Below, piece after piece: positions 1 through 6,516 of a stretch of 27,517 bases of DNA (position 1 is the stretch's first letter; each line of letters begins with the position of its first letter). The stretch comes from a virus, in IMG/VR virus record IMGVR_UViG_3300042507_002050, positions 1-27,517 of that record; one strand, given 5' to 3'. The notes under the pieces are model-generated. The model worked only from the letters and a program-made list of their open reading frames with translations, was not told the origin of the DNA and searched no databases. Both the position numbers and the translations under genes were made by a program.

Positions 1-185
1 TCCACCTGCAGGTTGGCCGCCTTGCGCTGCAGCTCAATGATCAGGTGCTGCTGCTGGTACCAGGCCTGGATCAGCTCATCGCAGCGCTCCGCCAGCTGGT
101 CCCGGCTCATGTGTGCAGCGGCGCGGCGGTCGCGCTCCATCTCGAAACAGCTCGACAGGCTGAGGGTGAGATTCAGGCCCAGCAT
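1..185 (-). CDS. Partial small helical protein, possibly NblA-like, cut by left edge
   Basis: The frame opens at ATG 185-183 and runs off the window after 61 codons. Third positions are strongly G/C, as in neighbouring real genes. The peptide begins MLGLNLTLSLSSCFEMERD and continues with a second helix-like part starting MSRDQLAERCDELIQAWYQ. The pattern of a short L-S-L..F segment, a charged stretch, then MS-x-x-QL...L...WY resembles the NblA family (about 60 aa helical hairpins that trigger phycobilisome degradation; some cyanophages carry nblA). That is a similarity seen by eye, not a proven hit. Internal Met codons at 140 and 110 are alternative starts. The ATG overlaps the plus-strand gene's ATG by two bases. 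The true C-terminus is not visible. Confidence 0.55.
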   Translation of the reverse strand, partial: MLGLNLTLSLSSCFEMERDRRAAAHMSRDQLAERCDELIQAWYQQQHLIIELQRKAANLQV

Positions 186-375
186 GTCCGCGCAGCAGTT
201 GGCTCAGTCTGAGCAGTGCGACCCCCCGCCCTACATCACCGTGGAGCGTGACGCCCGTGGCGGCGCCTGCTGGGTGGTGGTTGGCCTGGGCACTGAGGTC
301 CGCTGCTACTGCGGCCAGCGAGCGGTGGCGCTGCTGGAGATGATGTGCGCCTCTAAGGGGATCCCGACGCCTTAG
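184..375 (+). CDS. Small Cys-containing protein, unknown function (63 aa)
   Basis: This is the only plus-strand frame that looks coding. Its third codon positions are mostly G/C, and its sequence is balanced and protein-like (a segment beginning YITVERDARGG, then a CYC at residues 41-43). The opposite-strand frame across the same bases is Arg/Ser/Pro-rich and looks like a shadow. I place the start at ATG 184 because the open frame further upstream (to 13) overlaps the minus-strand gene and has shadow-like composition. The stop at 373-375 lies four bases before the stop of the phosphoesterase on the other strand, so the two genes converge with no room for a terminator. I do not recognise the family. 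Confidence 0.55.
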   Translation: MSAQQLAQSEQCDPPPYITVERDARGGACWVVVGLGTEVRCYCGQRAVALLEMMCASKGIPTP

Positions 376-379
376 GCGG

Positions 380-1531
380 TCACTCGGTGAAGATCGGGAA
401 CGACCCGGCAAATCCCTTGTGGCTGTGCAAAAATCGCATCCCCTGCTGAGGCCGCTCGATCCGGTAGCCGCTTTGCAGGCCGTATGGCGCACACCCCGGC
501 AGGCTGCCGTTGCTGGTGGCCCTGGACCCGAATCCCAGCGTGTGGAAGTGGCCGTGGAAAGTGTGATCGGCCGGCACCGACTGGTCCAGGTTCTTGGCGT
601 GTTTGTCCACGTTCCACAATGGCCCCGCCGCGCCGCCGTTGTATCTCACCGAATCGCCATGGAAGAATCGCAACCGCTTGCCGTACACATCCAGGTAGAG
701 GCAGTCAGCGTCGGCGATGAACCACTCCAGCCGCGACTCATCCCGGTAGTGCCGGCGCATTGAGCAGTACGCCAGATGTTCGTAGCTGTTCTCGGTGGCG
801 TTGGACTGCTGCTTCTTGGTGTTCCGCCCGTGGTTGCCCACGTTGCAGGGGATCAGGATCCTTTCCAGGTCGGAATGCTGCAGCAGGTAGTCCAGCCCCC
901 GCACGATCGCCCGTTCACACCTGACGATCTGCTGCGTGGTGGTGAGCGTCTGATTCTGCACCGCATCACCGTGTAGCTCCCCTTCAATCAGATCACCACC
1001 CAACCACACCACCGCCTCGCGCACCACTGCTGTGCTCCGTTGTCCGTTGATCACCTTCAGCGCATTGCGGAACACGGCATCTAGCCGGTCGTCGAAAATC
1101 TCTGGGTTGAACTCGTTGAGCCCGTTGACGGATGACGGTTTGACGATCTGCCCGCAGTGCAGATCAGACAGCAGCAGGATCGGCACCGCCTCATCTTTCC
1201 GCGGATCCTCTGGCGGGGTGATGACGCCCTGATCGAAAATGTCCTTGATCTCAAGCGCCACCGTCAGCGCATCCTGCACCGCCTCTAGCTTGGCCAGGGC
1301 CCTTTCTGCGCTGGCCTTAGCATCCCGTGTCTCTGCCCGCAGCCGGCGCGCCTCCAGCTGTAGTGCCAGCACATCATCAGCTGTATCGCTGCGCTTGCCG
1401 TTGGGGCAGCACCCCGGCTTGCATAAAGGCCGCCGCTGGCCCGACTGTTCAACCCATTCAACAGACGATTCAGGAATCCAAGCCCTGCAAACTTTCGACC
1501 GGCGACACTGATACGGGCGTTCGGTCGTCAT
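380..1531 (-). CDS. Calcineurin-like metallophosphoesterase with N-terminal Cys cluster
   Basis: This 383-aa protein carries the two-metal phosphoesterase motifs in order: SDLH (D123, H125), GGD (D180), GNH (N233, H234), a lone His in FHGD (H291) and GHFH (H328, H330). The family hydrolyses phosphomono- or diesters, including nucleic acid in some phage members; the substrate here is unknown. Ahead of the catalytic domain lie a Cys-rich segment (C9, C15, C37, C41, C42), possibly zinc-binding, and an Ala/Arg/Glu-rich stretch at about 50-95 likely to form a coiled coil. It is the last gene of the long minus-strand operon, 15 bases after the HNH gene. Start at ATG 1531 has no evident Shine-Dalgarno. 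The metal ligands I expect are all present. Confidence 0.9.
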   Translation of the reverse strand: MTTERPYQCRRSKVCRAWIPESSVEWVEQSGQRRPLCKPGCCPNGKRSDTADDVLALQLEARRLRAETRDAKASAERALAKLEAVQDALTVALEIKDIFDQGVITPPEDPRKDEAVPILLLSDLHCGQIVKPSSVNGLNEFNPEIFDDRLDAVFRNALKVINGQRSTAVVREAVVWLGGDLIEGELHGDAVQNQTLTTTQQIVRCERAIVRGLDYLLQHSDLERILIPCNVGNHGRNTKKQQSNATENSYEHLAYCSMRRHYRDESRLEWFIADADCLYLDVYGKRLRFFHGDSVRYNGGAAGPLWNVDKHAKNLDQSVPADHTFHGHFHTLGFGSRATSNGSLPGCAPYGLQSGYRIERPQQGMRFLHSHKGFAGSFPIFTE

Positions 1532-1546
1532 CGCTTTAGGGGGTGA

Positions 1547-1891
1547 TCACGACGGGGACACTTGAGGCTTACCCTCAGTGTGCGGACTACTACCAATCCA
1601 CCCATCAATTCGCGCTGCACGATGTACGCAGTGCCAGGCCTGGGCCTCAAACCACTCTCGCCAGTCCGTCGAGGATTTCGCCCCGTTGCAGCGGCGGCAT
1701 GCCGGCACCAGGTTTTCGGCCACCGTCAGCCCGCCCCGGGAGCGCGGCAGCACGTGGTCGAGGGTGTCCGCCTGCTCAGAGCAGTAGGCACAGCTGCTGG
1801 CCCAGGAGTCGAAGATCCTGCGGCGGAATCGGGCCTTGGTGGCTTTCTTGGGCTGGAGCTCGGTCTGATCGATCAGGTGATCGAAGGGCAT
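1547..1891 (-). CDS. HNH endonuclease (Cys4 type)
   Basis: This is a 114-aa protein with a compact beta-beta-alpha-metal nuclease core. It has C34-x2-C37, then DH at 45-46 in a DTLDHVLPRSRGG context, N60 and C65-x2-C68 followed by NGAK. The four Cys bind a structural zinc; the DH and Asn provide the metal-dependent active site. A basic N-terminal stretch (about 15-26) may contact DNA. Its ATG overlaps the endolysin stop (TGATG), so it belongs to the same transcript. HNH proteins next to terminase genes help packaging in many phages; here the neighbours are lysis genes and a phosphoesterase, so its role could be packaging, DNA degradation or homing. The C-terminal 25 residues are not conserved-looking. 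Confidence 0.9.
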   Translation of the reverse strand: MPFDHLIDQTELQPKKATKARFRRRIFDSWASSCAYCSEQADTLDHVLPRSRGGLTVAENLVPACRRCNGAKSSTDWREWFEAQAWHCVHRAARIDGWIGSSPHTEGKPQVSPS

Positions 1892-3171
1892 CAGCGCTCA
1901 GCGATGACTGCCCATCCCGTGTTCGCGCCTTCCACCTGCCACCGTGGGCCGAAGTTTCGCCGGCTGTACCTGGCGAACCGGGCCACGCCTCCCAGGGTGG
2001 CGCCGCTCACCAGATCGGCCTCACCGAACGGGTCGTGCACGACCAGGTGATCCTTCGTGTAGCCCACCACGATCAGCCAGTGGCCGCCGCCGGAGGGTGC
2101 CGACACCGGGCCGCGGTGCAGGAACCCGACCGGCACGGGCACGCCGCGGTTGATCTGCTGCTCCAGGTCGGCGAACCCGGCCACCTTGGTGAACTTCGCC
2201 CGGATCCCGAAGCTCGACAGCGCCCGAATCTGCGCGGTCGGGTCGGTGGTGTCGCCGTACTGCTGGACCCGTTTCAGATACTGATCGTCGCCGTTCGGGC
2301 CGGCGAGGGTCCCAGGCTTGAGGTACTGCAGCAGCATGGCGCAGCTGGAGCTGAAACACATCCGAGCCGCCTGGTCCCGGTCGGCGCTGTCCATCTGCGC
2401 GTACCAGGGCACCTGCAGCGGGTTGCCGTAGCCGGTGGACTGCTGCAGGTGCACCGCCGGCCGCCCAGCCAGCGAGATCGCCGCCACTGCTCGAGCGAAG
2501 TACGCCTCCCGATCCGCCAGGCCGTTGGCGGGGTCGCGGCCGTTGACCTTCGCCGAAACCTGCCGGCAGCTGGCGCCCTGATCCACGAACGCATTGATCG
2601 CGTTCAGGTGCCACCAGAACCCGGCGGAGGTGAACGGATACCGGATCGACACGTAGGACGCCCCGTCCATCACGTCTGGATCTTTGATGTAGTCGGCGAA
2701 GCGCTGGTAGTTGTAGCGGCCCGTGAGCTGGATCGCCCCGGCGCCCTTGAACCGGCGACCGTCACCGGTGCGGGTGTTCCCCAGGTCCTGCCGGCCTTCG
2801 TAGGCGTCGCCGCTGGCGAGCTCCAGCATCCACCGCAGGCCGCCGGATTCGTGGCCGACCTGGGCCAGGAAGTGCCGGATCCTCGCCGGGGTGTTGAACG
2901 CGAATCTCCGCAGGCAGGAGTTGAGATCCGCCAGCTGGCTGGCGCTGGGCGATCTGGTGAACACCGCCGTGGCCTGGGCCATTGTCACCAGCTCGGCGGG
3001 CGGCGCCGGCGCTGCAGGGCTGCCCTGTGCCCGCCAGAGGTCGGTGAACTCCTGGCGCTGCTCAGTGGTGGCCCGCTCCCACGCGGCCTCCCACGCGGCC
3101 AGCTGGTGGGGGGTCATTGCGCCGGCACGGGCGACGTGCTCAGCAGCGGCGCGGAAGGTGGCGAAGGTCAT
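1891..3171 (-). CDS. Endolysin: GH19 chitinase/lysozyme domain plus C39-like cysteine peptidase
   Basis: This 426-aa, probably two-enzyme lysin has a helical N-terminal part (1-60) of unknown role. Residues about 75-235 form a glycoside hydrolase family 19 domain: HESGG with the likely acid E108, YEGR with E125, and QLTGRYNY at 148-155. This domain would cut peptidoglycan glycan strands. Residues about 250-425 look like a papain-like C39_2 peptidase: a VPWYAQ segment (Q259), candidate nucleophile C272 in MCFSSSCAML, GGHW with H364, and HDPFG with D380. That half would cut peptide cross-links. No signal peptide is seen, so a holin should release it, and small membrane genes sit directly upstream. 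The ATG overlaps the preceding stop as ATGA. Confidence 0.9.
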   Translation of the reverse strand: MTFATFRAAAEHVARAGAMTPHQLAAWEAAWERATTEQRQEFTDLWRAQGSPAAPAPPAELVTMAQATAVFTRSPSASQLADLNSCLRRFAFNTPARIRHFLAQVGHESGGLRWMLELASGDAYEGRQDLGNTRTGDGRRFKGAGAIQLTGRYNYQRFADYIKDPDVMDGASYVSIRYPFTSAGFWWHLNAINAFVDQGASCRQVSAKVNGRDPANGLADREAYFARAVAAISLAGRPAVHLQQSTGYGNPLQVPWYAQMDSADRDQAARMCFSSSCAMLLQYLKPGTLAGPNGDDQYLKRVQQYGDTTDPTAQIRALSSFGIRAKFTKVAGFADLEQQINRGVPVPVGFLHRGPVSAPSGGGHWLIVVGYTKDHLVVHDPFGEADLVSGATLGGVARFARYSRRNFGPRWQVEGANTGWAVIAER

Positions 3172-3326
3172 TTCAGATTCAGATCGGGCAGGCGGTCGCC
3201 AGTGGCGTGATCAGCGCGGCGGTAGAGCCGGCGCCAGGCGGGCTTGACGACCAGCTCTGCAAAGCCGGTGGTGAGGGTCCACACCGCCAGCCCCAGCAGC
3301 AGGTCAGCGTTCGGGTGCAGCGTCAT
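3168..3326 (-). CDS. Small membrane protein in lysis cassette (52 aa)
   Basis: This frame is short but coupled on both sides by four-base ATGA overlaps, to the 88-aa gene upstream and the endolysin downstream. The protein starts MTLHPNADLLLGLAVW, giving one hydrophobic segment at about 7-27. A basic stretch follows (K28 to H40: KPAWRRLYRRADH), then a polar tail. One membrane span with an Arg-rich flank fits a small lysis accessory such as an antiholin or holin-like peptide, but no family motif is recognised. Function is inferred from topology and position only. Confidence 0.65.
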   Translation of the reverse strand: MTLHPNADLLLGLAVWTLTTGFAELVVKPAWRRLYRRADHATGDRLPDLNLK

Positions 3327-3589
3327 GCGTCGGGGTCGGTGGGTCGGCTGGATTCGCGGCGGTGGAGGGCCGGGTTCTTGGTCCAGTACCCCACGACTCC
3401 GCCCGCAGCCGCGCCCAGGGCCAGGTCAGAGGCGCGGGTGATCATGCTGTGGCCGGTCATCCAGCAGCTGTCCAGATCCTTGCCAGCCACGCGGCAATCG
3501 ATGATGTAGCCGACGCCGCCGACGATCGCCAGGCCGGCTGTCACAGCCCCCAGCCACGCGGGTGCCTGGCGGGTCATGTCGGGTTTCAT
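3323..3589 (-). CDS. Putative holin, two membrane spans (88 aa)
   Basis: It has two hydrophobic segments, at about 12-32 (AWLGAVTAGLAIVGG) and 53-70 (SDLALGAAAGGVVGYW). A loop containing Cys lies between them, and a charged C-terminus with two Arg and a Glu follows. Two spans, small size and a charged tail fit class II-like holins, which let the endolysin cross the inner membrane. The start is ATG 3589, overlapping the previous stop as ATGA. It sits two genes before the endolysin, the usual neighbourhood. No specific holin family is recognised, so either the 63-aa or the 52-aa neighbour could instead be the pore former. Confidence 0.65.
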   Translation of the reverse strand: MKPDMTRQAPAWLGAVTAGLAIVGGVGYIIDCRVAGKDLDSCWMTGHSMITRASDLALGAAAGGVVGYWTKNPALHRRESSRPTDPDA

Positions 3590-3777
3590 TTTCCCGCCTC
3601 CGACCGTCGCTCTACGTCCCTGAGCCGTTCCTCGTGGTCTCTGAGCATCTCCTGAATCCCGCCCAGGATGGTGGTGGTGCGGGCCTCAAATCTGCCCAGC
3701 CCATTGGCGATCTTCCAGAGGGCTGTGACTCCTGCGCCACAGAGGCCGAGGGCGGCAACAACGAACTCGGGTCCCAC
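3586..3777 (-). CDS. Small membrane-anchored coiled-coil protein (63 aa, GTG start)
   Basis: The N-terminus has one hydrophobic span (about 4-23, FVVAALGLCGAGVTALW). After it comes a charged segment rich in Arg and Glu (about 30-60) with heptad-like spacing, likely a coiled coil. This layout resembles inner-membrane spanin subunits or XhlA-like lysis helpers, though no lipoprotein partner is seen. The usable start in the open frame is GTG at 3777. In-frame upstream codons run back to a CTG at 3804, where CTGA would overlap the previous stop in the way most junctions here use ATGA. A longer N-terminus (xTTDTAAAP...) is therefore possible but would need a rare CTG start. Confidence 0.6.
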   Translation of the reverse strand: MGPEFVVAALGLCGAGVTALWKIANGLGRFEARTTTILGGIQEMLRDHEERLRDVERRSEAGK

Positions 3778-3800
3778 TGGTGCAGCGGCTGTATCTGTGG

Positions 3801-3950
3801 TCAGTCTGCGGAGGCCCGCTCAACCGCCGCCACCTGCACCGCCTCTAGGAACCCCTGCAGCCGCTCAGCGGCCATGCTGAGCAGCAACGCATCACCGCTG
3901 GCTCTGGCAGCCGCGTAGGCGTTGATCAGCCTGATCAGGTCGTCCTTCAT
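3801..3950 (-). CDS. Small helical protein, unknown function (49 aa)
   Basis: The frame begins MKDDLIRLINAYAAARASG and is Ala/Leu/Arg-rich, predicted to be almost wholly helical, with no membrane span. Its ATG overlaps the stop of the fibre-companion gene as ATGA, and G/C-rich third positions support coding. It lies between the second fibre module and the lysis genes. No homologue is recognised; it might be a fibre or lysis accessory. Confidence 0.6.
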   Translation of the reverse strand: MKDDLIRLINAYAAARASGDALLLSMAAERLQGFLEAVQVAAVERASAD

Positions 3951-4219
3951 TCCCACGGCAGCCCCGCAGCGGTGGGTGATGGTGTCAGCTGCTCAGCGAG
4001 CTTCTGATCAATGCGCAGCAGCTCGGCCTCGCCCAGCGCATCCTCCAGCCACAGCAAGACGGTTTCGGCGTCCAGCTCTTCGTAGGGGATCATCTCCTGG
4101 TGATCAGCCGGGGGCAGTTCCACACTGCCGTAGACCCTGGCGCTGCCGGCGGTGCGCTCCCAGTGGATGGCCTGGACCATGCCGGTGTCGGCTTGGCGAT
4201 CGAGTTGGAGGATGTTCAT
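3947..4219 (-). CDS. Fibre-associated small protein (90 aa)
   Basis: This acidic 90-aa protein follows the 586-aa fibre with a TAATG overlap. It starts MNILQLDRQADTGMVQAIHW. Its first half looks like a small beta sheet (alternating hydrophobics, VYGSVELPP) and its second half is helical and Glu-rich (YEELDAETVLLWLEDALG). Similar small proteins often follow tail-fibre genes in phages and are thought to help fibre folding or attachment; that role is inferred here from position. No catalytic motif is visible. Confidence 0.75.
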   Translation of the reverse strand: MNILQLDRQADTGMVQAIHWERTAGSARVYGSVELPPADHQEMIPYEELDAETVLLWLEDALGEAELLRIDQKLAEQLTPSPTAAGLPWE

Positions 4220-5979
4220 TAGGTGATGGTGACGGTATCAAGGAACCAGAGGCCGGGTGTGAGTATTTCAACCGAGTATTGCGTGCCGAACAGCGTTACG
4301 GCGGTTGGGTTGGTGAGTGTTACGGTGCATTCACCGCTGCCCAGGTCGGCAAAGGCGAAGTGAGTTGCTCTTACATATTGATATTCCATAATCGTGGTTG
4401 CGCCGGCAATGGCGCAAACGCCAGCATCAGTGTTAAAGATCCTGAAAGCATACTCAGCTGCTGGAAAACTGGTGGCAGCGTTAGAAGCGGCAAAGTGGGT
4501 AATGCTGAGCTTGATTAACGCTGCTCGTTGGACTGATGAAGCAGCCGACTTAAACCTAAAGACGATCGTGCCCGTCGTGGCGGTGATGCTTGTAGTCAGC
4601 CATGCCACATATTTTTGAGAAATGCCATGATTGCCGGCCCCAATGATGAGTTTGTTGTTGGCGACTACCGTGCCGGAGATCTGTCCGATCGGCTCGGCAG
4701 TAGCCCCCACCAGCAGCGCCCCGCCTGGCGAGATCCGCGCCCGCTCCAGCGTGTTCGTCGCCCACCCAATCACATTGGTCGCCGGCCTGAACAGGCCAGC
4801 AGCAGGCACCGTCGTGCCGGTTGGGTTGAGGCTGGCGCCAGTGATTGTGCCGGTTGTCAGCACGTTTTGAGCGCCGAAATCCGGGGCGATCTTGCTGCCG
4901 GCGATAGCAGCTGAAGCGCTCACGTCCGCATTCACGATCACGCCGGAGCCGATCGCCGTCACGCCTGAGCTGTTGATCGTCACATCGCCCGTGATTTCAG
5001 TGGCGGCCACCAAATTGCTAGAGTTCCCCAGCAGCACCCGGCCAGCCGTTGCGCCGCTGCCCACTGCATCGGTGATGCCGTAGCCCGCCAGGGTGGTGGG
5101 TAGACCCGTGAGGCTGTTGTAGCTGGGCGTGATCGTCACAGGCGACCCAGTGCCAGTGATGCGGCCTTTGGCGTCGATCGTGAGGGGTGTGACGCTGGTG
5201 GCCGCGTTGTTCACCGTGGCGGCACTCACCCCGGAGTTTGACAGGGTGAGCACACCGGTGCTGGCTAGGGTCGCGTCACCCGTGATTTCTGTGACCGTGG
5301 CCACGTTGGAGGCGTTGCCCATCACCACCCGTCCGGCGGTGACGGCTGCCAGCTTGGTCAGGGCGATGGCAGCAGAGGCATTGATGTCCGCGTTGACGAT
5401 CGTGCCGTCCACCAGATTGGCGCTGGCCACGGTGATCGCGGTCGGCAGGGCTCCGGTTGCGAGCTTGGAGAGCGCAATGGCCGCATTGCTGGCCACACTG
5501 GCGTTCACAACGCTGTCGGCGGTTGGCGCAGCGGTGATCGTGATGTTGTTGGTTCCGTCGAACGAAACCCCGTTGATCGTTCGGGCCGTGGCCAGTTTGG
5601 TGGCGGTGGCTGCATTGCCGTCCAGGTCGGCATCGATGAGATTGGCGGCGAAGTTGCCTGACGCATCACGCCGCACCAGGGAGCTGACGACGGCGGCAGC
5701 AGTGGCCCCGTCCAGCAGGCTGAACTGTGCAGCGGACATGAAACCCGCCCCGCTGCCGCTGGCCAGGGCGTGCAGGCTGGTGCCGGTCTGATTGCCGTGC
5801 GCGTGGACGTGATTGCCCCTAGCGGCGCTGCTGGAGTCGCCTGCAGCGCCCGTCAGCCCTACCGCCTGAGGCGTGGCGGTGCTCAGCGTCGGGCCGATCG
5901 CCACCTGTGCGCCGGGGGCGTCCAGAACAGTGACTTCAACACCGGACTGCTCGATTACGGTCAGTTCAACCTGAGCCAT
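4219..5979 (-). CDS. Tail fibre protein with internal repeats (586 aa)
   Basis: It is Ala/Thr/Gly/Ser-rich and almost free of Cys. A short beta-rich N-terminus (1-30) probably attaches to the tail tip. A His cluster NHVHAHG at 56-62 resembles the HxH metal-binding motifs of trimeric fibres. The shaft holds repeated units, for example TAGRVVMGNASN...TEITGD and TAGRVLLGNSSN...TEITGD, and NASVASNAAIALSKLA, NADINASAAIALTKLA and NADVSASAAIAGSKIA. The last 140 residues (from about 4640 down) are encoded by visibly more A/T-rich DNA and should form the receptor-binding tip. The start overlaps the previous stop as TAATG. It presumably recognises the cell surface, together with the 1551-aa spike. Confidence 0.85.
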   Translation of the reverse strand: MAQVELTVIEQSGVEVTVLDAPGAQVAIGPTLSTATPQAVGLTGAAGDSSSAARGNHVHAHGNQTGTSLHALASGSGAGFMSAAQFSLLDGATAAAVVSSLVRRDASGNFAANLIDADLDGNAATATKLATARTINGVSFDGTNNITITAAPTADSVVNASVASNAAIALSKLATGALPTAITVASANLVDGTIVNADINASAAIALTKLAAVTAGRVVMGNASNVATVTEITGDATLASTGVLTLSNSGVSAATVNNAATSVTPLTIDAKGRITGTGSPVTITPSYNSLTGLPTTLAGYGITDAVGSGATAGRVLLGNSSNLVAATEITGDVTINSSGVTAIGSGVIVNADVSASAAIAGSKIAPDFGAQNVLTTGTITGASLNPTGTTVPAAGLFRPATNVIGWATNTLERARISPGGALLVGATAEPIGQISGTVVANNKLIIGAGNHGISQKYVAWLTTSITATTGTIVFRFKSAASSVQRAALIKLSITHFAASNAATSFPAAEYAFRIFNTDAGVCAIAGATTIMEYQYVRATHFAFADLGSGECTVTLTNPTAVTLFGTQYSVEILTPGLWFLDTVTIT

Positions 5980-6359
5980 TAGCTGTTCCTCGAAACGGTT
6001 TCGCGGACCTCGACAGGGGCCTTCGCGTAGTAGAACCGATCGGTGTCAGGCGTGGTGATCGATAGATCCATCTGGTAAGTGGTGCCGACCGGTAGGGCCA
6101 GCGCATTAGCAGGGGTCAGCTCCAGATCCAGCATCCCAGGGATTGGTGTGCCGGATGCCTCCGGCAGCTCCACATTAAAGGTGCCGATTTGCGTGCCGGC
6201 AGCGTTCTTGATGTCGGCATCAATCACCGTGCCGTTGGCGGTCAGGTCCAGCTCAGTGCCATCGATTTTCACGATGAACCGCTTGCGAAATGTGGAGTTG
6301 CGCAGGATCACCAGCGGTTCCAGCTCGGCTGGGTAGATCGTTAGCTGTGGCAGCGTCAT
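5979..6359 (-). CDS. Ig-like baseplate or fibre adaptor (126 aa)
   Basis: The sequence is mostly alternating polar and hydrophobic residues typical of a beta sandwich: a segment RNSTFRKRFIVKIDGTELDL, then DADIKNAAGTQIGTF, then GMLDLELTPANALALPVGT. This order (open with a drive term, 'dltg..v.a.ir', then a Pro-Gly turn) resembles N-terminal domains of baseplate upper proteins (BppU_N-like). It sits directly before the 586-aa fibre and after the giant spike, so it may hold the fibre on the tail. The ATG overlaps the 52-aa ORF stop as ATGA. Family assignment is inference. Confidence 0.65.
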   Translation of the reverse strand: MTLPQLTIYPAELEPLVILRNSTFRKRFIVKIDGTELDLTANGTVIDADIKNAAGTQIGTFNVELPEASGTPIPGMLDLELTPANALALPVGTTYQMDLSITTPDTDRFYYAKAPVEVRETVSRNS

Positions 6360-6514
6360 GGCAACGATTCCTCGATGTTCTGGATCATCGCCTCATCACG
6401 CGAATGTGCCGCGTAGGGGTCTGTGTTCATGCTAAGCAGCCACTGATACAACGAGTTCGCCAGCACCCGCTCATCAGTGGCGGCGGGGATGTAGCCAGGG
6501 TCAGAGGGAAGCAT
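6356..6514 (-). CDS. Small acidic protein between spike and adaptor (52 aa)
   Basis: The frame starts MLPSDPGYIPAATDERVLAN at ATG 6514, two bases after the spike stop (TGATCATG). It ends in a four-base ATGA overlap with the adaptor gene. It is short, polar and probably helical in its second half (YQWLLSMNTDP, then a Glu-rich end), with no membrane span. Coding is supported by the tight coupling at both ends and by reasonable amino-acid composition. Function is unknown. Confidence 0.65.
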   Translation of the reverse strand: MLPSDPGYIPAATDERVLANSLYQWLLSMNTDPYAAHSRDEAMIQNIEESLP

Positions 6515-6516
6515 GA

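Noticed and set aside
1543-3210. Long plus-strand open frame of 555 codons over the endolysin and HNH genes
   Set aside because: It is Arg/Pro/Gly/Ala-rich with no recognisable motif and lies opposite two genes with clear catalytic motifs. High GC content leaves the antisense frames open.
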